DNA from: Lineolata rhizophorae
Lineage: Eukaryota > Ascomycota > Dothideomycetes > Lineolatales > Lineolataceae
Length of the DNA: 64,000 nucleotides
Reading direction: 5' to 3'
NCBI GenBank assembly: GCA_010093515.1
Contig: MU001672.1
Coordinates: 1,124,602-1,188,601, forward strand
The notes below the pieces were generated by a model. The model saw only the letters and a list, made by a program, of their open reading frames with translations. It was not told where the DNA came from and ran no database searches. Positions 25,273-36,636 of this stretch are shown piece by piece (within the stretch, counting starts at the first letter, position 1; every line of letters starts with the position of its first letter). A program made the position numbers and the translations under genes.

Positions 25273-28200
25273 GGGCCGGGGGCGCCTGCCTGCCCGCTTG
25301 CTTGCAGGTGTTGCACCGCTCCGCGCGCACGATGATGGAAAATCGCAACGGGCAGACCACCCACTACTCTCCAGGTGGTACATACAACCCCCGCCCCCCT
25401 GTCCACTCCTTCCCCCTCCCTTGTCGCCGCTCACACTCCCGGGGCCTTCCCACGCCTACCTTCAATAGCAGTGGCAGCTTCGCCGCCCCTTCCGTGGCTT
25501 GCCCGTTTCTGGACCTGGGTCCTTCAAGCGCGTGGCGCGTCGTGCCACGAGGAAAGCAGCATGCCCGGCGTGCGCGGCGTTGCTCGTGTGGGCTGGGCCG
25601 GGCTGAGCTGGGCTTGGACTGGGCTGCTGCTGTTGCTGCGAAGAGCCAGATGTGCCGCCGCAGCCCGCTTGCCGGCCGCCGCCGCCGCCGCCATCGCCGT
25701 CGGCCGCTGCGCTGCCTTGCTCTAGCGCCGGATAGCTGCTTCTGGATAGTGCCATCTGCCGGCTCTGCCCGCGGGAAGCGGCATGACTGCCTTCCATGTC
25801 TTGCCTCCCCCGTGCCCCACCAACCTACTACCACCTAACCTGCCCGCCTACCTTACCATGTACAGGAGGCCCGCTCACGCCTGCAATTCCGCTGTATGAC
25901 CTGATGATGATGATATTGGTGAGACGGATAGTATGAGCGCGTTTGATAGAGCCAACTCACGAAAATGCTCCGCTTTTAGATGCAGCACCTAGTTCAGGGT
26001 CGAAAGGAAGGAGGTATCGTCGAGACGCTAGGGAGAGGCTGGAGGCCCAGTAAAGGAACTCCAGGTTCAGTCCGCCGGGCCGTGGCATGTAGTACATGGC
26101 CTGCGCATGCTGCATCGGGTCGACCGCGCAAACTTTGGGCATGGGCCAGCTGGTAAAAAAGGGCCGCTGAACCCCGCCACAAGGCGGACCCCTCCCCTCC
26201 CCCCCCATTCGGACTGTTCTCCTTGGGGGCCAAGGGGGGGGGTGTCGCACAACGGCCAGCTTTGTCTTAGACGGAATGATTGTCATCTGCCCTTTCGACC
26301 TGCAGGGTCCGCCCGCTCCCTGTCCGATTCGGCCGTGAGTAAAATGGGAACTCGACCGCTTGAGGGGCGCGACGCGCGCGCCGACTCCCTAGCCGGCGGG
26401 ATGAAGGAGCCCTTCAGCCTATGAGCGTGCCGCAGGCCAGCCTTGGAGCCTCTGCGCATAATCAAAATGATGGATGAATCAGGTCGAGGTCGAGTAGGGC
26501 CAAGTAAGCCCGCCGAACCAAGACCGACCTTGTGACCACAGCCCCGGACTGCAGGCTTGAGGAACCGTGGTAGCCCTCCGGGCGATACGAAGCGGGCCGC
26601 AATCATTGGAAGAGCGGCCGCGTCCACACGGAAGGCTAATTCGCAACGCTGCACCGACCCTCCACGGGGCCTATGTAGTAGAGATAGCGTTCCGTAGAAC
26701 GCGTCTGGAAAAATGCAAGATTCGAATCCGGGCCTCGGTTTTGGCCCGCGCGCTATCGTGGCTCTCTACAAATCCCGGGCCCGACGACGCGCAAAGCCAG
26801 GACTCCCCCGAGAAGAGAAAGGGAAACAGTCATGGGCAGGTCCTCGTGCCGCCCAGTATGACGCGGCACTGATGAGATCGACGCCCAATCCGGCCTGAAA
26901 TGCCTCTTGGGAGTTGGAGATGACGGTTTCGATTTCCCACGAGTCCGTATCCCGGCCATAGGGGGAAGGGGTGGTGCTACCTACGTACATCAGCCCCATA
27001 GTGGGAGAACCCAGGCCAAGGCATGGAACCACATGACTGGCATGGGGCGCCCTGCCCGAGCCACATTCTCGGGAACTACGGGACCGCACCAAACGAATGG
27101 GAGTGCTTGCCTCCGATGGCAGTTGGAGATGCCGTTGAAACATCTTCCGCCTATGGTGGCGTTTGCCCTAGAAATTGAATTCGAGAACCTCCATCAACCT
27201 ACAATGTCATGCTGTGCGGTCCAAGCAGTGGCCACTTCTTCCTTTTTTTTTTTTTTCACTTTTCTGTTGAGAGCTGAAATGATCTTTTTCGGCGAGTTTG
27301 TATGCTGCACATGGGTCCATTTCCTAGGCTAAGTGGCCAGACCGGTCACATCGTGGGTTAGATTGGCCAATTTCCGCGCCACTCGTAACGCATATCCACA
27401 TGGCCAGAACGAATAGTAGGAGGATGAGGTCCCTGAAAAGCTTCTTGCTCCGTGCATTGGCAGTCTTGGTTGCTGCGGCTTGAGCGGTGTGATCTCCGCA
27501 GACGAAAGCTCCATTCCTGTCCGTTCCAGATTTTGCAAACCCCGGGCGGTCTGCTAAGCTATTTGTGGGCGCCGAGGGACGATAGGTAGAAAGCCCATCG
27601 CAGACTCCTATGCCTTTGTTTCTTTCCCCTGCTTACCTTCCATCCTAGTTCGTAAAGAGATGTCCGTAACCACCGGTCGTACTTGCATGTCCATCAGGGG
27701 CGTGAGTGATGCTAGACCTTCATCATAGGCGGGTCTGCAATAACCAGAAAATAAGTTCCAAGCTTTAAGTACTGTAATCCGCGCCGTACTCCGTACTCCA
27801 CTTAACGGCTTTTTTTTGGTCTTTGAAAACGTACGCGATTGGTGGCGTGCTAGCCGTTTGCTTTTTCCTCTTGATACCAAATCCCGAATGTCGCCGGCTT
27901 GACCATTCACTGAAGCCCTTCTGATGAAGTCATCAGCACTAGCGATGCAAGATTTAATTGTCCGCAAAGCAGTCACGAACCCACGCGCGGCAACGACAAC
28001 AGTAGCGAGCTCTTCGCCTGGTTGAAATGGTCCGGAATGTGCTTTGGGCCAAGCTGACTTGGTGACCCTTCTAGAAAAGGGTTGATGCCCGGGGCTTCGC
28101 ATATGTCGATCCCGATGATGGCCGCCGAACTCGATGCGTGTGATCTCCACGACGGGTGGTCCGCATGAGAAAGCGGCATCCTTCGGAGATAGGCGGTGAA

Positions 28201-28911
28201 ATTAGGCAAAAGTTAATAGCATCTTGACGTTTGGGTCGGTTTTCGCTACTGAAGCCCCTGTGCGACGCAATTACTGCTATTCCGATGCAGTGCGGTCTAG
28301 GTGTAGCTAGAGAGCTCCGCCTAAGGTTTCATTAGCACCGACACCTTCTCTACCTGACAAATCCGGGCGTGGCTTAGGCGAAGGCATAATTAATTATTTA
28401 TCGACAGCGATGCACGTGCAGGGTGGTGATCAGCAACTTTAATTCGATCGTCAAGGGTAATACCACGCATCGGGAAAGACATACAAAGACATGTGATAAT
28501 TTTGGAAACAGGCCTCGCTTCAAGGAAGAATTACTGCTAAAACCACATCGGATATCAGCACGTTGCAATTAAGATCGTAACTCAGAGCGGGCTAACGTTC
28601 CTACCGAGAGCCTCTTGCCTCCGAACTTTGTGCCTTCACATTAATTCTGCTCCTGACTAGGCCGAAAGAGAAAGAAAAGTGCCTCGTACCACTCAGTCGG
28701 TCAGGACACCTAACACGAGGCTAGTACTATCGGCAAAATGGTATCTACCAATCGCCGACTGAAAGGGAGAAATCCGCCTGCGCCATCCCATCCCATCCAA
28801 CGCCAAGAGACTAAAAAGGCAGCTTCTTGTGTGCTACACTCGCTTCCTCCCGATCTGGTTGCAATGCCACGCCATTTTAATATCCCACTCGCGCCGCATG
28901 TTGCCGTTGAA

Positions 28912-29682
28912 TTAATGCTTGGGACCGGAAGGCGCTGATCCCGGAGCACCGCTGTACCGCTCTTCACCCTCCGACTTGAACAACAGCTGGACCCAAAAGA
29001 CCTTGTTATCCTCGTCGTACCAAGTCCAGAAGCGGCCATCACGGCGGTCGATCTCGCGAGCCTGCAGCTTAAAAGCGCAGGTGTTGTACGGCTCCGCTGC
29101 GACCACCATGTACTGGAAGTTCTTATCGGGCTCCTCCACTTTCTGCTCAAACGCGCTCATGAAGCGCACGCGCGGAACAACGCCCTCCGCAATCTCTTCG
29201 TAGTGAAGTTGGAAGAGAAGACCGAGTTGACGGGTCAAGGGATCCCTCCGCTTGGTGATATTGTATCCAGGGCGGCCAATTTTGACAACGTTGCGCTTGA
29301 CTTGAACGCCTTGCTGGCCACCCGGCATGAATTGCCCATCGCGAGGCTTTCCCTCCTTCTCTTCTTTCGCCGCACGACGAGCAAGGTTGGTCTGGTGCTT
29401 GCGACCCTGAGTGTGCGCGAGGTAGGAGCCGTCATTTTGGTGAACAGTCAGACAAAGCCTACATTCAAAAGTACCAACATGGTTCTTGAAGAAGTATGGA
29501 TCTTTGTCGAGGTCGATGGTCTCGAGAGCGAGACGGCGGAGACGCTCGCGGCGGTCGAGATTGGTGGCAGACTTTGAGGCAACCCCTCCGCCACCAAATT
29601 TAGAACCGGCGCGGTTCTATCTTCCGATCAGTATCGGCTACCTGGCTTAAAGCTTGGGGTAATTACTTACTTGGTAGTCCAT
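28912..29682 (-). CDS. PRP11: Splicing factor 3A subunit 2 (SF3A2/PRP11)
   Basis: U2 snRNP component of the SF3a complex, needed for prespliceosome formation. Exon 1 is only 12 nt (29682-29671, MDYQ), the intron is 29670-29617 (GTAAGT..TAG), and exon 2 is 29616-28912, giving 238 aa. After the start come NRAGSKFGGGG and a basic stretch. The matrin-type C2H2 zinc finger follows (FECRLCLTVHQNDGSYLAHTQGRKH), then the conserved GKPRDGQFMPGG, VKRNVVKIGRPGY and RRDPLTRQLGLLFQLHY. The C-terminal domain with VPRVRFMSAFEQ, FQYMVVAAEPYNTCAFKL and FWTWYDEDNKVFWVQLLF completes the family profile. Length fits fungal orthologues that lack the long proline-rich tail of animal SF3A2. Confidence 0.96.
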
Positions 29683-30180
29683 GGTAAAGAAACCACAGAT
29701 ACAACCGCCACCAGCGGAGAAGTGGTCAAGGAGGCGTCCCGGATGTGTTTTGCGAGACGGCGAGGATTGAGAGGTAGGACACAGAAGTGGGACTGTCAGA
29801 TACGCCGGACACTTTAGAGCTCTGCAGTGCAGCTGCTCAAGTCCCGGTGGCGACGCCTGTCCAGGAAGTGTCGTGTCGGTTGACGCGAAGTTCTAAGTCT
29901 AGGCAAGGCTAAGCCGGCTTCGGATCGGTAAAATTATTTTGCCGGTAGGGCTGAGATTCGCACGTGACATCTAAAGTCCAGTTTACTGCTTAATGTTAAC
30001 TCTACAGTAGATTGAGACATTGTTCTGTAATTCGATTCCTATTGATTTCTCTTTCCTCCAAAGGATATCAGTCCATGCGCAAACAGTATGCCTTTTGTAC
30101 AGTTTGCTGAAGGCTAGAAGGATCTTTCGAATTATCTAAGGATACCCCAATACTTCAAGGTGACAGGAGTCACGAACACT
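29683..30180. promoter_or_regulatory. PRP11 upstream region with CACGTGAC box
   Basis: The 498 bp between PRP11 and the OLA1 stop codon is the only room for the PRP11 promoter. It contains CACGTGAC at 29961-29968, an E-box type core known to be bound by bHLH factors in fungi. Whether it is used here is inference. No other feature was seen. Confidence 0.4.
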
Positions 30181-31776
30181 CTAGCCTTTGGCAGCGCCAG
30201 CTTTAATCAACAGAATATCACCGTCTTCGACAACATAGTCCTTGCCTTTCGTCATCACTTTGCCCTTTGCTTTTACTCCTGCCTCATCGCCTTCTTCCCT
30301 CAGGACATTGTAGTTATATACGACCGCCTGGATAAATGTCTTTTCGAAGTCTAGACGTAGCAAAATCAGCATTCAGCCACAGAGACTGTGCAGTTCTCTT
30401 TGACATACCGGTATGAATAACACCGGCTGCTTGTGGGGCCTTTGTGCCTTGGCGGATGGTCCATTGGCGGACTTCATCCGCACCGGTAGTGAAAAAGCTG
30501 ATTAGGCCCAGAGCCTTGCGCATTGTGAGAATGACTTTCGGCAAAGATGACTTGGTACCGAGCTTTTTCAATTCCTCTTCGGCCTCCGTATCGGGCATAA
30601 CAGCAAGACGCTCCTCCATCTGAACGGAGATGGGAATGACTGGGTCGCCGGTAGCGTTCTCCTTGATCCATTCGGCGATCTTCGGAAGATGCTTATTTTT
30701 CTGCCGGATGTAGTCCCTCTCGCTGAGGTTAACTAGATAGACAACCGGCTTCGAGGTAAGTAGGAAGAGAGGGTTAATAACTTCCACCTATAAATACCCA
30801 GTACCATTAGCTTTTGATGTGCAAAGGAGAACGGAACCTCGATTGACGATTATAGGTAATCAGATGGGACTTCTTCTCATAAAGTCCTCTACGTTGAATC
30901 ACGCGAGGCCTTCGAAGAGCTGGGATTATATCGAGCACGTGGCTCTTTGTCATCACTGAATCTGGCGGACAAGTTGTCGTACGTATGTACTCAAATGCGA
31001 TCTTCCTTACCTCTTTCGGACTCCAGTCCCCCTTCCGCACATCCTTTCCCGCCTTGAGCATGTCGAGAACCTTCTCCACCGTACCTTGCTCTTCCCTCAG
31101 CTTCTTCATTTCCAAGCTCTGTCCTCCCCGCCGAGTCTGCTTGACGAGGTTCTCATGAGCCTTCTCCGCGAACTCAATATCCTTAAGCCGTAGCTCCTCG
31201 CTGATGATATTCAAATCCCGAATCGGATCAACGTCACCCTCAACGTGAATGATCTCCGCGTCATCAAAACATCGAACCACCTGGAAAATGGCGTCGACGG
31301 CGCGGATGTGCGAGAGGAAAGCATTTCCCAAGCCGGCACCGGTAGAAGCACCCTTGGTCAAGCCGGCAATGTCGTACACGGTCAAGTTCGCGGGGACCTC
31401 GGACTTGGGCTTGTAATGCTTGCATAGCCAGTCAAACCGCTCGTCAGGGACAATGACTCGAGCTTCCTCCGGGTCAATGGTCGCATATGGGAAGTTCTGG
31501 GCCAGGGATTAGCATGGCAGACTGGGCGGTTTGAGAGCCACGAGGAAAGAATTACCGCCGGATTGCCTAGCGAGCATTTGGTGATTGCCTGGAAGAGTGT
31601 CGACTTGCCAACGTTGGCCAGCCCCACCTGTGATAACAGGGTCAGCTAATGTGCTTGACAGAAAATCGTACAGTACGAACACCTTAGGGCTTGGCGCATA
31701 CAATACCGCTCTTGAGGTTGTTGCCCGGCCTGCCCAGCGGGAGCTTTTCCTGCTTGACTTCCTTCTTGGGAGGCAT
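30181..31776 (-). CDS. OLA1: Obg-like ATPase 1 (YchF/OLA1 family)
   Basis: Cytosolic P-loop ATPase of the Obg family, associated with ribosomes and stress responses; it prefers ATP over GTP. Exons are 31776-31702, 31627-31556, 31496-31011, 30787-30409 and 30350-30181, giving 393 aa. The G1 motif GLANVGKST and the following NFPYATIDPEEARV and YDIAGLTKGASTGAGLGNAFL (G2-G3) are present. The G4 position reads NLSE instead of NKxD, as in ATP-preferring YchF proteins. The coiled-coil part (LEMKKLREEQGTVEKVL) and the C-terminal TGS-like domain (DFEKTFIQAVVYNYN, YVVEDGDILLIKAG) are intact. Intron 3 is 223 nt, longer than the other introns of this gene, and stays open for 67 codons. The gene is divergent from the PPPDE gene. 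Confidence 0.96.
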
Positions 31777-32430
31777 CTTGTTCCTTCTGCTGGCAAAGCC
31801 TCGGGATGACCAAACTAGGATGCGCCAGGCAGGCGATGAGGAAAAGGAAAAGGAGTTCGCACCGGCAGTACTTGCTGCGCACTGGCGTAAAAGAGGAAAG
31901 AGAGAATTGAAAGGAACGCGGGGAGGGCGCGAGGCGGTCGTGGTGGCAGATGATGGGTGACGAGGCAGCTACGAGCCCCGTCCGACAGACATTGACACGC
32001 TGGATGCACGAAATCCTTTTCGCGGTGCTTGGGCGGCCGGTGTGCACAGCTGCGGCCGTGACTGGCTGGCGCCGCCAAGGGGGCACCGCCACGGAGCCTG
32101 CCCCAGACAGCCGCGCCACAACGCCCCGCGCCTCGTGAAGCCTCCCACCACATTGGCCGCTACGCGCGTCGCAGCTGTGGTCCACCTCCCGACCTCGCCG
32201 AGCTCCGCCTGCATGCGGCGCTCTCTGCTGCAGGCCGGAAGGCACTTTTGACCACCTATCGATTCCGCGCGCACCCAGCCTCCATCCCATCGCCCTTCCA
32301 TCCCACCCGTCCCATCCTCCGTCCTTCTCGTTCACGACTGCTCCGCACGCCGACGTCATCTTCGCCGTCGAGGTCGGTTCGTCGAGCCGGCTCCTTGACG
32401 TCGCATCCGTTACTGTCTGGCCGTGCCGTC
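31777..32430. promoter_or_regulatory. Divergent promoter region OLA1/PPPDE gene
   Basis: 654 bp between two divergent start codons. The right part is C/T-rich on the + strand (leader-like). No specific site was recognised. Confidence 0.45.
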
Positions 32431-33432
32431 ATGTCCTCGTCCACGTCCGACATTCCCACCAGACCCCTTGCCCCTTCTCGCAAGTCGTCTAGCCACCGGA
32501 GCACCATATCGCAACACCGGACCGAAGTAAAGATCAATGTTTACGACTTGCTACCGGTATCACGCGACACCAGAATTGCCCCCGCTCACCGGGATTCGGA
32601 AGCTAACAGCAAATTCCACTTGCAGCCAGGGACACTATCATCGGTTTTGTGGACACTTGGGGGCTCCTTGCTCCATTCCGGCGTTGTTATTAAGGATCGA
32701 GAGTACGCGTATGGTGGCCATGACAGGGCCGGTGTGAGCGGTGTTTACTGGACACGGTATGCACTGACTTGCTTAATTCTCATTTTGGTCCACAGCTTTA
32801 CTCTAACAAATTCGTAGACCAGGTCTTGAGCCACCAGGAGGAACCTACCGATGTTCAATACTTCACGGCTTTTCCTTTCGTTCCGAAGAGCAATTAGACG
32901 AGATCATTCACGAGGTGGGTCCTCTCGTCTGGTTCCGAAGTACCCAAACTCGAGCTAACCAGGTTCAATCCATCCGCAGGTCTCCCAGAAGTTTCAGGGC
33001 ACTTCCTACAACCTCCTGACCAAGAACTGCAACCACTTCACTTCGCATCTCTGCGAACGGCTGACCTCGAAGCCTGCTCCGGGGTGGCTCAACCGCGCTG
33101 CGAGCATTGGCCTTGCTCTTCCTTGTGTTGTTCCAAGAGAGTGGATCGCTCCGCCGGACCACGACACTGCAGATGGCGAACTGCTTGATGAAGACGACGA
33201 AGATGCTGACGAGCATTCTGCCATGCTGCGCAGAGATAGGAGGCGGAGCCCTTCCCCGGACGATTATGACGACGACGATTGGGAAGATGGCATAGAGACG
33301 ACAAGTGAGATTCCTCAGAGAGGTACGCACGCGTTGGAACGGGATGATAGGTGGAAGCTTGTCTCAGTAAGAGACACGAGCAACCGCGAGTTGCCAGTCA
33401 GCGAACGGGCACCAATGCCCCGCCGGACATGA
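32431..33432 (+). CDS. PPPDE-domain putative thiol peptidase (DeSI-like)
   Basis: Member of the PPPDE superfamily of papain-like peptidases, whose characterised members (DeSI) remove SUMO or ubiquitin. Exons are 32431-32556, 32626-32756, 32818-32914 and 32980-33432, giving 268 aa. A Ser-rich N-terminus leads into INVYDLLPPGTLSSVLWTLG. The catalytic His is in LLHSGVVI, followed by EYAYGGHD, and the catalytic Cys is in LLTKNCNHFTSHL. An acidic, Arg-interrupted C-terminal tail with GELLDEDDED and DDDDWEDG follows the conserved ASIGLALPCVVPREWI. Intron 1 (69 nt) is in frame and lacks a stop, so retention would add 23 residues just before the domain. Substrate (SUMO or ubiquitin) cannot be assigned. 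Confidence 0.9.
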
Positions 33433-33803
33433 TGAGGGGCCGCGGGCTTCTGCGAGCCCCTTCCTTTCTAAAAGGATGTGTTTTAAGACAATTCTGGCTT
33501 GGTCATTTGTGATACCCGCTTTTTGCCTAGGCTCAAAGAAAAGTATGGGTATGGATATGGATTATGGACACATTTCGGTATCGGTTCTGCCATGTTTCCG
33601 GTCGTAGATGGATTCCTGTCTCTGCTACCTTTCTGGATTTCCGAGATCCTCATAGACTTTAGGCGTGTACAATACTGCACAGATACGAATACAAAAAAAG
33701 CGAGTCTATTAAACTTGGTCAGATACAGAATACAGCGAGGTTGTTAACGCAGATAGTCATACATAATTCTCACAGGCTTTGACCCAACGCAGCGCAACCC
33801 AGG
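33433..33803. other. Convergent 3' flanks, PPPDE gene/uS11m
   Basis: 371 bp between two converging stop codons. AT-richer than the flanking genes; nothing else recognised. Confidence 0.55.
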
Positions 33804-34502
33804 TCAACCCAATCTCCTTGGCGCCCTACTCCGTGTGCCACCAAACTTAATCCTCGTTGTGTCTCCCACCTTGACGATCTTGTTCTGGATCGCCTGCCCC
33901 TCGCTCCCCAGGATTGCCTTCGATGCGGCCTCCCTCCCACTCCCAAACCCCCTAAAGTACACCTCCAACCTCTCTATATCCCTCAGCCAGCCCTTCTCCC
34001 TGATCTGCGCCAAAAAGTAGCTCGTGAGCTGGAACCCCGCGTCGAAGGTGCCGCGGTTCGCCTTACGGGCGCCTATATTGCCCGCCGATAGGCTGAGCAT
34101 GACGTTGCCCTCGGGCGTCCCCAGAGTGATGTGCGTGTTGTGCCGATGGCTGTAGATGTGCAGCTTGTGCGCGGGCCGCTCCCGGTAGCGGTGCAAGCTC
34201 TCGTGCGTCACGGCCTCGGCCGCCCAGTCGTCGGCTGACGGGCCTAGCAGCCTGTTGATTTGATCCGTCACGCTCATCACGTCCTCGGAGCTGGGCGGGC
34301 CGCGGTTACCGCTGCTGATGCTACCGCTGCCTCCGCCCGATTGCCTGGGGGGCTTGGAGGTGACATCGTCGGCGAGATGGAATGAGGTGCTGCTGAAGGC
34401 CCGGTGCAGACGCGAGGATTGTGCGAGGGGGTGGACGAGCGATCGTCGCGGGGAAGCGGCGCATAGTGAGTATGAGAGACGAGATGCCGCAGGCCGGCTC
34501 AT
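33804..34502 (-). CDS. MRPS18: Mitochondrial small-subunit ribosomal protein uS11m
   Basis: Component of the platform of the mitochondrial ribosome small subunit (bacterial S11 homologue; MRPS18 in yeast). Single exon, 232 aa. The start chosen gives a basic, Ser/Ala/Arg-rich presequence (MSRPAASRLSYSL to about residue 45) typical of mitochondrial import. An ATG 25 codons upstream is in frame but would place a hydrophobic segment first. The S11 core is complete: HKLHIYSHRHNTHITL, SAGNIGARKANRGTFDAGFQL, LEVYFRGFGSGREAASKAILGSEG and the basic end FGGTRSRAPRRLG. It is divergent from TIM44 across 369 bp. Confidence 0.94.
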   Translation of the reverse strand: MSRPAASRLSYSLCAASPRRSLVHPLAQSSRLHRAFSSTSFHLADDVTSKPPRQSGGGSGSISSGNRGPPSSEDVMSVTDQINRLLGPSADDWAAEAVTHESLHRYRERPAHKLHIYSHRHNTHITLGTPEGNVMLSLSAGNIGARKANRGTFDAGFQLTSYFLAQIREKGWLRDIERLEVYFRGFGSGREAASKAILGSEGQAIQNKIVKVGDTTRIKFGGTRSRAPRRLG

Positions 34503-34871
34503 TGTCGACGACCGCGCTGCACCGGCAGCAATTGCCTCACGCAGGACTAATAAGTAGAAGGAAGCAACGTAGAGCAAACGAATGGAGGCGCGTGGGAAGC
34601 GTCAATTCCCTCGGGCTGAGGTTTGCGCGAAGTACAAGAGACCGGGCTCGGAACTTTTCGTCCATGGAAAGGTGGTCCGAGCGTTCGCCGCATGCACGCC
34701 AGGTCGCCGCGCCAAAAAGCTCGCCGTCTTCGCAATTCCTTCTCGTCACCTTTCTTCATCTTGCTCAGCCGCTTCCCTGGTTTTTGATCCCCTCGCTTTC
34801 GTTTTCTCAAACGCCGGGAAGCTCCGACGTGGCTGAAAAGGAGTTCCGGAGCAGGACGCACGCGCCTTAGC
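34503..34871. promoter_or_regulatory. Bidirectional promoter of two mitochondrial genes
   Basis: 369 bp separates the start codons of uS11m (-) and TIM44 (+). A C/T-rich stretch (about 34732-34800) precedes TIM44 on its coding strand. Shared control of a mitochondrial ribosomal and an import gene is inferred from position only. Confidence 0.45.
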
Positions 34872-36636
34872 ATGAGCGCACTGAGCAGGAGCGCGATTGC
34901 GGCGCGCGCAGCAGCTGGAGGACCCTTTGCTCCGATTATCACCTCCGCTTCCTCGTACGGCCGAACAGCCGCCTATCGACGATTAGCCACCTCAGCGCTG
35001 CAGAGCGTTCAGGCGGTGAAGCCATCGAGTAAATACACATCCCTCTCTAAACCGCAACTTCCCACGTCCTCTTCCTTTCCATTCCGAACCAGTCTTTTAC
35101 CGCCTCAGGACATTCTCCTCCGATCTGCCTCCCTTTACGCTCGTCACTTCCATTCTCAATCCCGCCTATGGCAGCAAGCGCCGCAAAAAGACCGGACGGA
35201 ACAAGCCGAGGCTGCTTCTGAAGCCGGCAAAGCCGCTGGCTCGGCCGACAAGAGCTCATCTCAGAAGACGAGCGAACAGTCGGCCACTGGAGAACAGGAG
35301 CAGAATGCGCGAGACGAGCAGCAACAGAAGGCCGGTGAAGAGGGCGCAAAGGAAGACAAGGAAGGTGGCAAGAAAGAGGAGGAGCCTCCGCCTCCTCCGC
35401 ACGGCGACAAAACGCCCTGGCAGGTCTTCACCGAAACTCTCAAGACGGAGTTCAAGGCTTCCAAGGAGTGGAACGAGTCCACCAAGGCGCTAGCTTCGGG
35501 CATGAACGATTTCACGCAGAACGAGCATGTTAGGCGGGCGCGGTCAGCTTATTCTCAGGCCTCGGACGCGGCTACCACCAAGACATCCGCGGCGCTCAAG
35601 TCCACAGGCAAGGCTATCGGGCAGAGTGCTGCTTGGACGTGGGACACATCTATTGTGCGAGGAGTCCGGAAGGGGGTTAATGCCGCCGGCCGGGGCATCG
35701 AGAAGGCAACTAGGCCGGTCCGGGAGACGGAGGCGTATAAGAACGTCAAGAATGTCATTGATGATGGAAGTTCTTCCCGTTACGGTGGTTGGCTAGAGAA
35801 GGAAGAGCGGAGAAAGAAGAGGGAGATGCGGGAGCTCGAGGAGGCGGCCAAAGGAGGGCGGAAGAAGGCCGAGCAATTGGAGGAGGATCCGAAGTTCGTA
35901 CACCTTCCTCGTGATTCATCTTTACTCATGCGATGTCGTATCTAACCAAGTGGTTTGCAGTGCTGGTACCAACATTACCCTCCACAAAGATGCTAAGTGG
36001 AAGGAGCAATGGCGGGACTTCCGCGATTCAAGTCGCGTCATGCAATCCATCTTCAACCTCAAGTCGACGTACAACGAAAGCGAGAACCCGCTCATTTCCA
36101 CTGCGCGTAGCATTTCTGACCGCGTTGCTGGTTTCTTCGCTGAAAACGAGACGGCCATGGTGATCAAGAAGTTCCGCGAAATGGATCCCAACTTCCAGCT
36201 CGAGCCTTTCCTACAGGAGATGCGCGAATATATCCTCCCTGAAGTTCTCGATGCGTACGTGAAGGGCGACGTCGAAGTGCTCAAGCTTTGGCTCTCCGCC
36301 GCCCAGTACCAGGTGTACTCGGCTCTGATGCAACAGTACACCACGGCGGGCCTCAAGTCGGACGGCCGCATTCTGGACATTCGCAACGTCGACATCCTCC
36401 AGGCGCGCATGCTCGATCCAGGCGAGATCCCCGTCTTCATCATGACCTGTCGCACTCAGGAAGTCCATGTCTACCGGAACGCGAAGACCAACGAGCTCGC
36501 GGCAGGCATGGATGACAAGGTGCAACAAGTCACTTACGTGATCGGCGTAACTCGTGTTCCGGAGGACGTCAACAACCCGGAGACCCGGGGCTGGCGGTTG
36601 ATCGAGATGCAGAAGAGCGCCAGGGACTACATATAA
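34872..36636 (+). CDS. TIM44: Mitochondrial import motor subunit TIM44
   Basis: Peripheral inner-membrane protein that anchors mtHsp70 to the TIM23 channel during matrix protein import. Exons are 34872-35893 and 35961-36636, giving 565 aa. The N-terminus is a typical Arg/Ala/Ser presequence with a second Arg-rich segment. A long charged, Gln/Glu-rich linker follows (about 105-180) and then the conserved DKTPWQVFTETLKTEF. The C-terminal Tim44-like domain is clear: FFAENETAMVIKKFREMDPNF, FLQEMREYILPEVLDAYVKGD and YRNAKTNELAAGMDDKVQQV. The intron uses donor GTTCGT (35894) and CAG acceptor, giving EEDP-N-AGTNITLHKDAKWKE; the alternative GTACAC donor shifts the frame. Confidence 0.95.

Larger units (their letters stand above)
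20603..28911. other. 8.3-kb gene-free, GC-rich region with reversing strand skew
   Basis: No recognisable gene between the RSC7 start (-) and the PRP11 stop (-). Many long frames exist on all six phases but encode only Arg/Ala/Pro/Gly-rich low-complexity sequence. The + strand is G-rich to about 23.4 kb and C-rich from about 24 to 25.9 kb. It carries poly-T, poly-C and CGG runs. From about 26 kb the composition becomes more even and AT content rises towards PRP11. Confidence 0.55.

Noticed and set aside
26640-26740. tRNA-like T-loop (GATTCGAATCC)
   Set aside because: The flanking sequence does not form a matching acceptor stem or a good A box on either strand.
27608-28150. 180-codon minus-strand frame in the less GC-rich part of the gap
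   Set aside because: More balanced composition than the others, but no motif, no plausible splice partners and no family recognised. Too weak to list as a gene.
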